Below, one piece after another: positions 31,939 to 42,767 of a stretch of DNA of 64,000 nucleotides (the stretch's first letter is position 1; each line of letters starts with the position of its first letter). The stretch covers positions 47,340,001 through 47,404,000 of the forward strand of contig JARKIP010000005.1 in assembly GCA_029990175.1 (NCBI GenBank), given 5' to 3'. A program made the position numbers and the translations under genes. The notes below the pieces were generated by a model. It saw only the letters and a program-made list of their open reading frames with translations. It ran no database searches and had not been told where the DNA came from. This DNA comes from Petunia secreta (lineage: Eukaryota; Streptophyta; Magnoliopsida; Solanales; Solanaceae).

Positions 31939-33010
31939 GGCGGAATATGTTGTTTATCCCCTGAACTTGTCCCAAATTACCAAGTACACATCTTAACTAC
32001 TCTTAGCAAGGTTCAACGGGTATTAATATCCCCTTAATGCTGATGTGGCAAAGAGACTTTAATTATCTTTTTAAATGGAGCGTGAAAAGCTCAAACAATT
32101 TTAAAAATAAATTAAATTGGTCACGTATCAAATATCAAGTAGATATTTTTGACTAATTACAATATTAATAACTGTAGGTTCTTTTGACCCTTTTTATTTT
32201 TCTTCTCTCTTTCTTTTCCCTTCTTCTGAAGAATTCACTGTCGAATTCATCCAATTCGATTCAATTCAATTCAATTCAACTCTACACTATAATCTCCATT
32301 TTCCTTAAGGTTGCAAGTTGTATGTATCAGTATTTTTTTTTTGGAACGCGAGTTTTGGTTGGACTGATTTGCAATTTAACATTTTTTTTCAGATTTTTGG
32401 TGTCAAATTTTTGGTGTTTTTTCTGTTGAGCTGTTAAATCTATGGCACAAATTGTCGGCAAAGCATCGGTATTTTCATTGTTCTTCTGATGGTTGTGAAA
32501 TTCATTGTCACGGGGTCTCTGCTTTTCTTAATAAATGGGTGAATATTTCATGTCTTCCTTCGTTGAAACTTCATCTTCATGTTTGTCAAGAAGTGATTTT
32601 TTTGGTGGTTTTAGTTTTTGTGGTTTTATTTGATATATTTTGGAGGTGGTCTTAGGGAAGGGTGGCGGCGGGTATGGCGGAGATATGGTTGGTGGAGGCA
32701 TCAAGGCTGGTGGAGAAGATGACATGGATAAAGACAAAGAAAATAAAAAATAACAAAAATATATTAAAATTACATGGTGAATAAATAAGTATTAAAAAAA
32801 GAAGCCAATTATATGTCAATGACATAGCTGTCACGTGTTGCTTACAAAGCACGAGTGTAATACACTTTTCACTATGCAACTGACTAAGAATCAGTAAAGG
32901 GGGAACTAAGATCATTTTGAAGTTGCTAAGGGGGTAAGCGGATGCCCGACTAGTTAAGATGTAAAAATAATAATTTGGCACAAGTTCAGGAGTAAACAAC
33001 CTATTCCGTC
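31939..33010. mobile_element. TE-G: non-autonomous Mutator-like element with 9-base TSD
   Basis: Terminal inverted repeats of about 62 bases (31939-32000 and 32949-33010) begin GGCGGAATATGTTGTTTA and, on the opposite strand, GACGGAATAGGTTGTTTA. Both continue with CCTGAACTTG and CCAAATTA, and reach ACATCTTAACTA. A perfect 9-base duplication GAAGCAAAA flanks it (31930-31938 and 33011-33019), the size made by Mutator-type transposases. It is 1072 bases long with no transposase. Open frames inside come from T-rich and A-rich sequence. Confidence 0.88.
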
Positions 33011-33019
33011 GAAGCAAAA
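33011..33019. repeat. TE-G target site duplication, right copy
   Basis: GAAGCAAAA is the exact partner of 31930-31938. Removing TE-G plus one copy restores the host reading frame. Confidence 0.9.
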
Positions 33020-34830
33020 TGATAATGCAGGTGACAAAGATAATCCTGGCACCTCGATTACAAGGAATGATGATGGAGGATGGACAGAACCTAGCAGAAA
33101 TTGGAAAAGAAAACAAAATAAGCAAGTCTGTATGCCTGGAAATGAAGTGCACATGGCACACAAAACTGAAGAAACTAAACTGAAGGAAAATAGTAACAAA
33201 GAAACAAGCGAACAAGTTACTACCGCTAGTCCGGATCTAGTTGAGAAAGTAATGAACAAATTAAAAGACGTATTCAAATGATGAACAATGAGGATGAAAA
33301 ACATGAAGGTAGTGCTCAGAATTCAAAAGGGAGAGTTTCAGGTCAAAAAGATGGGAATTCACCTTCAATGCTTATAATAGAACAAGTCAATATCGAGTCT
33401 AATGAGCAAGTTCTGCAGCAACCTGACAATCTTGATGAGGTCCTGAATAAAGATGAAATGATCAATGAAAAATTCTAGCATGCCAACAATTTATCTCCTG
33501 TCCGGATGGAACACTCTCCCTCCATAGTGTTGGAATATACTAATAACCATGCGGTTTAGTTGGATTATTCCTAGTTGAACAATTGGTATTCATTTATTAA
33601 ATATAATGAAGTATTATTTATTTAGATCAATTGTGTCATGTGTGTCATATTATTTATATAGTAGTTGATTTAGTGTGTAGAGCCACGGAAGATTAAATCA
33701 TCGGTTCTTATAAATAATAAAGTAATGTTCACAATCTAAGATGGAAATTGGACAAAGTCATCGGTATGATTGTAGTACAAGATTATATATAATTTATCTT
33801 GATTATGGGAATGGTATAGTTCCAACTTCTTGTGCTAGTACGCTTTGTGTGTATTGAACGGACCAAGTAGAGATAAGTGTTTTTATACTGACTATATAAA
33901 ACAAACTCCCGAGCTCATCAAATATACTTATACTCTTAATCTTGATATACCTATTATTAGTGGTGTATATTATTCATTGTCTTGATTTATCAATAGGTGA
34001 GGTCCAGGATATTTGGGTCAAATAATTCCTGATAAGTTGGATAATGATAATATGCATTTGCGAAGTAATAGCTAGTTGATAGAATTCACGTCTCGTTTTA
34101 GAGATTGATGACACACCTTTATGAAAGCTTATAAGTTTCTATGTGTAAATCTGGCCAGTAAATTTTGCATCCGATACATAAAATAAGTTAAGCGGAAGTC
34201 TAAAGGATATTCATTTGTCAATATATTAAATTGTCAGTAATTTAATGGAAGCAAGGTCCACTTAATTGGCAGTCGGAAGGTATTTCTTAAGGCAGGTCAA
34301 TCCTTGTTAGATCAGAAGAAATAGGATGTCACTACAGATTGGGTGGCGGCAATACCTATTTTATTTTCTCTTGAACTGTGTTTGAGTCCTTTTTGAACTT
34401 TGTTAATTATGTTCAATTGCTTAACTAATGAAACCTGGAACTTTCTCAACTGCTTTGTTTGAACATGAAATAATGACGAAATAATTTATTGTTTACCGCG
34501 ATGTTAACCTGCAACTACTATACTGGAGTTATTAATCTTGCTTTGATTAATTAGTTGTTACTGTTGGTGTTGGTCTTTAGTGGTAGAATGAAAATAAGTG
34601 CTATATATGGGCATTATTATATGGTAAGAACATAATATTTTCTGACGTGTTTAATAGTACATATTATGAAAATTTGTGATTAAAGTAGTTGTTGATCAAG
34701 TTACTGTATGCTACTGGAACGTTCTTAATATTTTTAAACACGTGAGATCATGTTATACAATTGTTATTATCTCCTGGTTTGTATATAATTTTGTATGAAT
34801 TAATATATGTATAAATAAGAAATTATGATT

Positions 34831-35400
34831 AATAAATAATTACTATTAAAGTGGTTTATTTATTTGGTATCATTGAAATTTCTTAATAGTTTTATACATG
34901 GTCATGTACTACATGAATTAAGAATTTAGATAAATAAATAGTTACAATCAAATTGATTTATTTATTTGGAATCACGGTAAAATTCTTAATAGTACTTTAT
35001 AAATGTGTTAAAAATTTTCTGATAAATAAATGGTTGCAATCAAAGTGATTTATTTATTTAGAATCTTTGAAAATTTTTAATTGTGTTGTTCATATGAGAT
35101 GATATCGTTTAGAGATTAAGAATTTATGATTGATAAATGGTTACCATTTTATGTGGAATATTTATTGAGAGTCATTGAAAATTCTTAATATTATACATGT
35201 GAGAGGATATTGTATATGGATCAGGAGTTTATGATGAATAAATGGTTACCTCCAAAGTGGAGTATTTATTCAGAATGATTGAGAATTCTTAAAGCTTTAT
35301 ACATGTGAAATTATGTCAATAAATGAATTGAGAGTTATGATTAATAAATAGGATTTGCGAAAGTGATCTATTTATTTGAGTCATTAATTTTTCTCAATGT
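34831..35400. repeat. Six imperfect ~100-base tandem repeats with hairpins
   Basis: Units start AATAAATxxTTxC near 34831, 34932, 35025, 35131, 35237 and 35343 (spacings 101, 93, 106, 106, 106). Most carry an inverted repeat AATAAAT...ATTTATT about 30 bases apart and end in CTTAATA(N)TTTATACATG. This is a decayed satellite-like array. Confidence 0.8.
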
Positions 35401-36423
35401 ACCATGTTTAAATTGTCTCTTGGTAAGTGTATGTTAGTGATGAATTTTTATCTACTGAAAAGGAGATTAAGTTCTAGATAACTAGAAGCACTAAATTAAT
35501 TCATGAGATAAGATATTGAGGTTTTCACCCATTAGAAGAAAATAATATCTTGGATTCTCATGTGTATTAATTGAAAGGACAATTTGATGTAAGATGAGGT
35601 TTTGTGTATCTTAATCAATGAAGTAACACAATATATGTCATGTACTCATGGGATAATTATAAGGAGAAAGGAACCGGAGTCCTATTTGCCTTAATTCATA
35701 ACAGTGCCTAAAATAGTTATCCTACAAATTTGGTCATAGCTCTGTGATCAAGAATTTACTAATCTATGATTGACCAGCAATTTGGTGGAGACATCGGAAA
35801 CGATCCAGTAAGTAATTTTCTCTACTTTGTAGTAAATGATGTCCGTTTTGACATTTTGAGGTCGTTTGGATGAGGTTTAGGCAGTTTGTCGTATTAAAAC
35901 GTGATTTAAATATGAAAAAGTCATTCTTTATATCAATTTTGGTTTATATTAAATCTAGGACATGATGATACATGATGATTTAATATGTGTCGATACATGA
36001 TAAGAATGAAGTTCATATTTTATATTCTTAGAGACTTAAGAGTTGCATTGTTTTAGTGAAAAAGAAGTTTTCAAAATATGTTGTCTGATCTTGCTTCATG
36101 GATATCAAAAATATGTTGATATACGATTAGAACAAGCAACAGAGATATTTTAAATTTTAAAAATGTGGAAACAATGTTTGTCCGAATTTGGTCATAGTTT
36201 CGGATATCAAAAATTTTGACGGACTCCGACTGACCTGAAATTTGGTAGGTTCATCGGAAATTGCCCAATGAGAAAAACTCACTGCTTTTCAGTGAACCAT
36301 GTCGTTTTTCGGCAGTTTGAGGCTGTTAAGATGGTGTTTTCGGCATTTTTCTATTTTCTGGAAATTATTTTTCTAAGAAAACTTAATGGTTGGCATCCAG
36401 TGGTAATAGAAATTATTCAATAT

Positions 36424-36640
36424 GGTCTCCATGATTATATACTAGTATAAACAATAATTTTACGTGTGGACATAGATCTTCCTCAATAACGGATAAATTT
36501 ATTGTTAAGTATAGTTGGCTTAAAAGTCCCTATGGTATCCATGATTAAATACTAGTATAAACAATGTGTTTACGTGTTGACAATAGGTCTTCCTTCCTAA
36601 CGGATAAATGCATTGTTGGTATGCTAGGTTTAATCACTAG
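36424..36640. repeat. 110-base tandem duplication
   Basis: GGTCTCCATGATTATATACT at 36424 and GGTATCCATGATTAAATACT at 36534 begin two adjacent copies. Both continue with AGTATAAACAAT and end in AACGGATAAAT.CATTGTT-like sequence. Confidence 0.8.
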
Positions 36641-36755
36641 TTGTTGATGAGTTGTATATATCTCTCCAACTGAGAATTGCATGTTGAGTCAAGGAGACTA
36701 GGGCTATTCTATAATTGATATTTACTTGAATTAAATTGATAGTAGACTCTCATAC

Positions 36756-38077
36756 TGTTGCTCCCAACGCACACGCAAGTATACATAGTCGACAAGTAAT
36801 AAAGTGATAAGTAGAGTATCGTTCCCATGAGGACTATTCAGACTGGACTACTAACAAACAATTTCCTATTAACTATTCAGGGATCTTTTTCGATGATGAT
36901 TGTGAAATTTACTAACTAAAGGAAATAATTAAAAACAAGTAATTCAAATCAAGTAATAGAGAGCAAATTATAGGTTGTTATCAATAACGGAGAAACGGTC
37001 CAGGGTCAGAGTTACGAATAATCCAGTTGAGTTATCCAGTTGATTCTACTTCTTGATTTCCTAGATTGCTAACTAACAGGTTAAATGTACCCGTGAAAAC
37101 CTTTCGATTCTTCACGGTCTATGTAGGCTACTCCAATCCCTATATGTCTATGGGTTGAATCACGTGCACGCATTAACGAATTCTGTGATTAGTTAAGCTA
37201 GGCGAGCAAGTTTATATCTATCCTACTCACAAATTGGTTCCTCGATGCCCAGGTTCACAATCAAGCCCTATTCTTTCTTATTTGCGTTTACAAGTTCCCT
37301 CTGTAGAGATCAACTTGTAAACCGTAGATAGTGTTCAATTATGAGGCCTCAATAACCAAACAATTAGGCTCAAGAAAGAATAAACAATCTGTAATGGTAA
37401 ATCAATAGGAAGAAAACAACTTTCAAACATCAACCTTCATGTATTTACTCTAACCCTAGAACGAACAAACTATAGAATTAAGGAGAAGAATAAGTGAAAG
37501 AGAGAAGGAACTTGTTTACAAGACATCTAAGGCTCCTCCCCTCTCCTTCAAAACTTGCTCCAAAATCTGAACTCCTCTCAAAAACTAAGTAAAAGAGTAT
37601 TTATAATGTTTACAAAAGCCTCGCAATTAGTTACGCCTAAGCCCAGACGAAATAGGACTTCCAAAAATGCACCAGGGACGCTATAGCTGGCGCCCAGCGC
37701 CTCAAAACGCGCACAACAAGGAAGAATCCGTCGAATCTCGCACGCAATGGCCACGCCCCGCGCCATAAAACGCGCCAGAAAGCTGAGCGCCATAGCTGGC
37801 GCGGCTTGCCACATACCGCGCCAGGCCATTTCCAGTTTTCCTTGCTCTGCAGCTCGCTTCGCGTCGTGCCTTCGTGTGCTCGATCCAATCCACAATCAAA
37901 TTCCAACCTTTTCTTGCTCGATCATGCTCTTTAAAGCTCTAATTGCACTTCATAACAACCTACAATCATACGACACAAAATCAATGCAAAATCACATTCG
38001 TTAACTAGAAAACGTGTGAATAAAGTATCCAAACGTGAGGACATATTAGGAAATATAGCATAAAATGCCAAACATCA
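36756..38077 (-). repeat. TE-I 3' LTR
   Basis: The plus strand starts TGTTGCTCCCAACGCAC and ends GCCAAACATCA (minus-strand LTR TGATGTTTGGC...AGCAACA). It has a GC-rich patch with GCTGGCGC and GCGCC hairpins at 37680-37880 and a TATA box at 37598. Open frames in the GC-rich patch on both strands are not supported as genes. Confidence 0.88.
37598..37605 (-). promoter_or_regulatory. TE-I LTR TATA box
   Basis: The minus strand reads TATAAATA, downstream of the GC-rich patch as in TE-F. Confidence 0.5.
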
Positions 38078-38090
38078 CCACCCCACACTT
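38078..38090 (-). promoter_or_regulatory. TE-I polypurine tract
   Basis: On the minus strand AAGTGTGGGGTGG lies directly before the LTR. Confidence 0.75.
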
Positions 38091-39922
38091 GAACCTTTGC
38101 TCGCCCACAAGCAATTATAAATGACTCCCCAACCTAGGTAGAACAGGTCTGCCTATGACTATGGTTGATACCGACCATTGAACGAGTGCACACATGACTA
38201 CTATGGGCCCAACAAACATGCCAACAATATATCAAACATCAAAATATGAGAACAACCACCCAAGACAACTCAAATGCACAAACTGGACTCATTGCAACCA
38301 TGCTCCCACAAAGTCACCCCTACCTACTCAACCAAAAAGCCACGACTTCACCTATCTCATGCAAACCATGTGCCCTCACCAAACAATGAAGCAAGAGTGT
38401 GTCCCCCAAATATCACACAAAAAAATGAATATCAAGAATGGAATGGGGACAATAACATAGAAAGAATTCACTCACTCTCATGAAAAGCTCACATGTCACA
38501 CATGATGTACCATAGGCTTGCCCGTAGTATAGGACTCTACTAATGTAGGCTCACTCCAATTAGGATTAACTAGGACTATAAAGAGTTGTAATGTAGGCTA
38601 AGGGGCTGGTAGGATACATATGGTTAATAGTGACTACCTCCCTAAGCACTTTAATACATCACATTCAATTTAAGCACATATCTCATCAAAGCCACCCAAT
38701 TCACCACCCAACAAATTTCACAAACACCTTTTTCAACAAGTAGCAATTTTTCTTTTAAGCACAACACTGGCAAGGATGGATATTCTTTTCTCTCTTTTTT
38801 TCTTTTTTCAATTTTTTCAGCTTTTTTTTCTTTTCATTTGTTTTTTTCTATTCAATTTTTCCAAACCTTGCCAATGCTCCTTCAACTACTTCACAATTTA
38901 TCAAGTATCCCCCTCATTGGTTCCACTAAAAAACCTCCCAATACTTCAACCACAAACTCCACAATAATATAAAATTATTAATTAAAGTGCTTAAGGAGTA
39001 AAGGGTCAAAAGAACGCAAATAGGAACAAGTGGGTAGGCTTGCGGTGTGGGTGCCAACAAAAGGTCAAAGGGATCACAACAATCAAGGGTGCATATAAGG
39101 GTAGGCAAATCAAGGTAAAAGGCTCATCCAAGAAGGCCTGTGTCATCTCCCGACTAGAGTAAACATAGGATTTCGCTTTGCACACACACGGGGCAAGTTC
39201 TAGACACCAATATGCAAATATGGAACACAATAAAATATGCCTCACAACACATATTTCACACAGTCCACACAAAATGGCTCCATCACAACTCTCAATCAAG
39301 CAAATAAGGTGCAATTTGTGAAATATAAGCACTAATACACAAAGGCTCACAACAAAGTCAAGTGAGTGGACTCAAGCGTCTCAAGGAGGTCATTCCATTT
39401 TTTCTAGGCATGCATCACAATTTTAAAACCAAAACGACACCACAAATATCACATGCTCAAGTCCAAGTACACCGGTATCAAACAAATCAAAGGCACCTAG
39501 CATTCTACCTAGTTCTTTCGTCTAGGGCCACCTATAACTAACTACTCTAATCCTAAAAAATTAAAAATAACCCGGTTCAAAGGCCCCCCCATGGAAAAGA
39601 ACCGAGGTCATAAGAAAAACCACGGGGTGGATGACATGTACCACTAATAAAGACTAAAAAAAGAAAATGTTTTTGCAATCTTTCATTAGTTTTCTAATTT
39701 TTTTCCATATATTAAAGCAAGAAACAAATAAAAATAAAGTCAAGTGACAAAGGAAAAATCCTAACGGTACATGCATCCCTAACCTAAAAAATAAAAGGGA
39801 GTTCCCCCACCCCACACTTAAAACAAGCAGTGTCCTCAGTGCTAAAAATAAAAAGTGCAAAGGTAAAGAAACATCCCTGAAGGCCAGTCAGCCTACAATG
39901 GATGGAGCGCTGGAGTGCGGTC
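38091..39922 (-). other. TE-I non-coding interior
   Basis: It has no convincing gene on either strand. Features are a T-rich tract at 38785-38850 and conserved-looking Athila-type spacer with CCACCCCACACTT-like sentences (also at 39808-39820). Pol would be expected here in a complete relative. Confidence 0.6.
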
Positions 39923-41462
39923 CTAATCCTCCTCCTCCACATCTGTGGCACTTCCCTCAGCATCTGTCTCCACACCTTCATCAGCATTAGGCTCTAACTC
40001 ACCAGCAGGCTTCCTTGGCTTTGGGGGAATTTCTTCTAGAGCTCTTCCATTCCTTAAAGTAACTGCTTGCACAAATTCCTTAGGATTTTTCTCTGTATCA
40101 CTTGGAAAAGCACCCCGAGGTCTATTATTCTGTGCTCCAGCTAGCTGGCTCATTTGTCTCTCAAGATCTTTCTGAGCATTGCTCAAATCTTTTATTGTTT
40201 GTGCCTGAGCTGCTGAATCATCCATGAGTTTTTGCTGCCTTGCAAGGATATTTCTAAGCATATCTTCAACTGAACTAGGCTGTTGTGGCTGAGCCTGCGA
40301 CTATGACCCCTGCTGTCGTGCATTTTGAAGATTATTTTGGGATCTGTCATTGCCTCGTAGCTGCTCACGGTTATCCCTCCAAGAAAAGTTTGGGTGACTA
40401 CGCCAATTGGTATTGTAGCTATTACCATATTGATTGCGATTCTGACCCTGTGGCCTGTTCTGATTGCCCACATAATACACTGACTCTGGATTAGATGGAC
40501 ATACGTCAGTGGCATGATCATCTCCATAAACCTCACAAAAGACTTGAATTTGTTGCACTGGAGCTGCTTGTTGTTGAGTCTACGGCAGAGCTAGCTTGTT
40601 GATTTGATTGGAACTAGCATCCATCTTCGCCCTCAGCTCTGAAACTGCATCTAACTGGAGTACCCCAACAGATTTCTGTGCAGTAACTCTACCACCTCCC
40701 TGCCAATCAGGATTGCTCTGCGAAAACTTGTCTAATAAATCATAGATCTGGTCAAAATTTAAGGCCAGTAGTTGGCCTCCAGCAGCAGCATCTACCACGA
40801 CCTTAGTATGCGCAGTCAACCCATCAATAAAAGTATGTGCAAGAACCTCATTGGATTGGTTGTGGTGTGGAAAATCTCTCAATAAAGCTTTAAACCGATC
40901 ACAGGCTGAATACAAAGACTCTCCTTCTATCTGTCTGAAGGACATAGTTTCACTCCTCAGCCGGACTGTCTTGGCAGATGGATAAAACTTAGCCAAGAAC
41001 TTGTTAGCCAAATCATCCCAAGTAGTAATAGACCCATGCTTTTCAGCCTTTAACCACTTCCTTGCTTGCCCAATCAGTGAAAACGGAACAATGTCAAGCG
41101 AACATAATCAGTAGGAACTCCTGTTGGTGTATAAGTGTCACTGATCTCCAGAAAATTCTGAATGTGTTGCTGTGGATATTCATGAAGCAATCCAGCATAT
41201 TGCCCAACTGAATCATGCCGGGCTTAATCTCAAAGTGCCCGGTGATAGCGGGCTTCACAATGCTAGACGCCACTCCCACCAGGCTGGGAAGAGCAACATC
41301 TCGCACCGCTACTGCTCGTTCTTCTGCTATTCCAGTGGGTAAGGAAGCAAGTACAATTGCTAGTGCTTCTCGCTCTCTCGCTTCTCTTATTACCCTTCTC
41401 AAGGTCCTTTCAGGCTCGGGATCAAAAGGTGCGAGTGGTTCGTCCCTTCTATTCCTTTGCAT
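39923..41462 (-). pseudogene. TE-I gag remnant (Athila type)
   Basis: The start at 41462 reads MQRNRRDEPLAPFDPEPERT, close behind the primer site. The core follows with NKFLAKFYPSAKTVRLRSET and GESLYSACDRFKALLRDFPH, typical of Athila gag, then a linker. A zinc-knuckle region with SNPESVYYVGNQNRPQ follows, in which CEVYGDDHATDVCP has Tyr in place of the second Cys. The C-terminal part is NPKEFVQAVTLRNGRALEEI, ending EEED-stop at 39923. Frames shift at about 41090-41010 and at about 40580, 40300 and 40260. In complete Athila elements protease and reverse transcriptase follow; here the frame ends in an acidic tail and no pol follows, so either a deletion or a gag-only design is possible. Confidence 0.88.
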
Positions 41463-41565
41463 GCAAAACCTGTTGCCTGAAATAGCACAAGAAACTCAAC
41501 AAAAAAAAAATTAAGCCTGAATAGATACTAAGTAATCGTTCAAAAAGAAATCAGTCAATTATTAG

Positions 41566-41583
41566 TCCCCGGCAACGGCGCCA
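41566..41583 (-). promoter_or_regulatory. TE-I primer binding site (Asp tRNA type)
   Basis: The minus strand reads TGGCGCCGTTGCCGGGGA, the standard Athila/Tat primer site, six bases from the LTR end. Confidence 0.92.
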
Positions 41584-41589
41584 AAAACT

Positions 41590-41642
41590 TGTTGCTCCCA
41601 ACGCACACGCAAGTATACGTGGTCGACAAGTAATAAAGTGAT
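41590..41642 (-). repeat. TE-I 5' LTR remnant
   Basis: About 53 bases match the end of the 3' LTR (36756-36808), then the match stops at the junction with TE-J. Confidence 0.85.
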
Positions 41643-41894
41643 TACTCTGACAAATTACTCAACATTGCCAGCAAAGTAAGATTACTTGGCTCTGAATTTT
41701 CTGACTCTAGATTAGTTCAAAAAATTCTTGTAACAGTCCCTGAAAGGTTTGAAGCAAGTATTTCTTCGCTAGAAAATACTAAGGATCTGTCAAAAATTAG
41801 CTTGGTGGAATTATTGAATGCTTTGCAGGCACAAGAATAGAGAAGGCTTATCAGGTCTGAAGGGTTTGTTGAGGATGCACTACCTGCAAAAGTG
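41643..41894 (+). pseudogene. TE-J copia gag, first part
   Basis: The frame reads YSDKLLNIASKVRLLGSEFS, then RLVQKILVTVPERFEASISS and LSKISLVELLNALQAQE before a stop near 41840. This is the central part of a Ty1/copia Gag (UBN2-type domain), which forms the particle shell. The N-terminus is lost at the junction. A short stretch after the stop continues in frame to the TE-K insertion at 41894. Confidence 0.88.
41890..41894. repeat. TE-K target site duplication, left copy
   Basis: AAAAG is repeated at 52812-52816. Confidence 0.92.
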
Positions 41895-42759
41895 TAACGA
41901 CCCTCAAATAGTCGTTACGGGATCTGGGACCTCGATTTGCGTGTCGACAGTCCCAAAAGCTCCGTTAGGTCATTTATGACCCGTCTGTGAAATCTGAGTC
42001 GAAACAGAGTCCGTTTGATAGGTTTTCGAGTAAAGGATCCGTTTATGAAATTCCGGAAAGGAATTTGGGGTTTCGATAGGTCGTTTTGAGTAAACGAACC
42101 CCGATGAAAAATCCGAGCACACCGTTAGGTCCGTCTCGTCATTTATGATATGTAGAAACCTTCAAAATTGAAAACGGACCTCGTTTGATAGGACTTTCGA
42201 TAAAGTCCCCGTTTCGGAAGTTTAAAAGAGTTAAAAGAGGTTTCCGAGCTCGATTTGAGAAAATGAGCTCCGATGAGAGATCCAAAAGTTCCGTTAGGTT
42301 CGTATAGTCATTTGTGACTTGTAGCAACTTTCGGAATTGGATTCCGAGGTCGTTTGGTTAAATTTCGCTATTTTGGCGAAAGTCGAAAATTGAACCTTTG
42401 CCGTGGGACCCACTTTTTGAGTTCTGGAGGTCTGCATTGAGTTCTGTCTTGACGAACATGTCACCCAAGTATTTTATGGCTTGTGTGAAAAATTTGGGAT
42501 CATTCCGAGCTTCGTAGGGTCCCTTTTTGCCCCTAAAACAGTAGAAAATCTGGTGCGACTTTTCTGTTCTGTTTTGGCGCAAACAGCCGGATAAAAGCTA
42601 CTTTTCCGGCCAATCCGTAAAGAATTAGGAAAAACTCAAAACATGAAAGTTGTAGCCCTTTGAGTTGTGGTTCTAATGGCACCGGTTTCAGGTCATTTGG
42701 ACATTCCTATCAAAATTTATGGTTTTTTCAAAAGAATCTGTTACAGAGGCAAAAACTGC

Positions 42760-42767
42760 TATAAAAA
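42760..42767 (+). promoter_or_regulatory. TE-K LTR TATA box
   Basis: TATAAAAA in GCTATAAAAAGGCC; the 3' LTR has it at 50851. It marks the change from high to low LTR divergence. Confidence 0.7.

Larger units (their letters stand above)
31799..33478 (+). pseudogene. LINE-ORF1-like coding fragment, split by TE-G
   Basis: To the left of TE-G the frame from about 31803 reads NSSFKGISFPNTQPKSEIDA and KKNKDSKEADSREKGK. To the right, from 33020, the same frame continues with DNAGDKDNPGTSITRNDDGG, then WTEPSRNWKRKQNK and SPDLVEKVMNKLKDVFK, and ends at 33280. A one-base frameshift joins it to a further open segment (33278-33478, MMNNEDEKHEGSAQN...). The protein is highly charged and polar, with Lys, Glu, Asn and Ser. 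Plant L1-type LINE ORF1 proteins and DUF4283 proteins have such linkers, but I see no zinc knuckle or endonuclease, so the family is uncertain. TE-F inserted at its left end. Confidence 0.4.
33526..36755. other. AT-rich repetitive stretch of unknown origin
   Basis: A sharp change of character occurs at about 33526, where TGTTGGAATATAC begins; that start is LTR-like, but I find no matching second LTR, primer site or purine tract. There is no coding frame of note. Two tandem arrays (34831-35400 and 36424-36640) lie inside. It ends at the TE-I LTR. Confidence 0.45.
36756..41642 (-). mobile_element. TE-I: Athila-group element reduced to gag, 5' LTR truncated
   Basis: Read on the minus strand: the last ~53 bases of the 5' LTR (41590-41642), a perfect Asp-tRNA-type primer site, a decayed gag, a long non-coding interior, a purine tract and a complete 1322-base 3' LTR. 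The 5' LTR remnant matches the 3' LTR end until AAGTGAT, then changes abruptly into copia gag sequence at about 41643. No pol was found, so this was probably a non-autonomous copy before truncation. The left flank is CATAC; no second copy can be checked. Confidence 0.85.

Noticed and set aside
32184..32737. Hydrophobic, Phe- and Leu-rich frames on both strands inside TE-G
   Set aside because: They arise from T-rich and A-rich sequence in a non-autonomous element without other coding signs.
33526..36755. A copia-type LTR starting TGTTGG
   Set aside because: No second copy, no primer binding site and no purine tract were found, so it is listed only as unclassified.
37578..38004. Overlapping open frames on both strands in the TE-I LTR
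   Set aside because: The GC-rich U3 patch has few stop codons in any frame; no homology and an LTR location.
39945..40494. Plus-strand frames opposite TE-I gag
   Set aside because: They are shadows of the minus-strand Athila gag, which has the family motifs.
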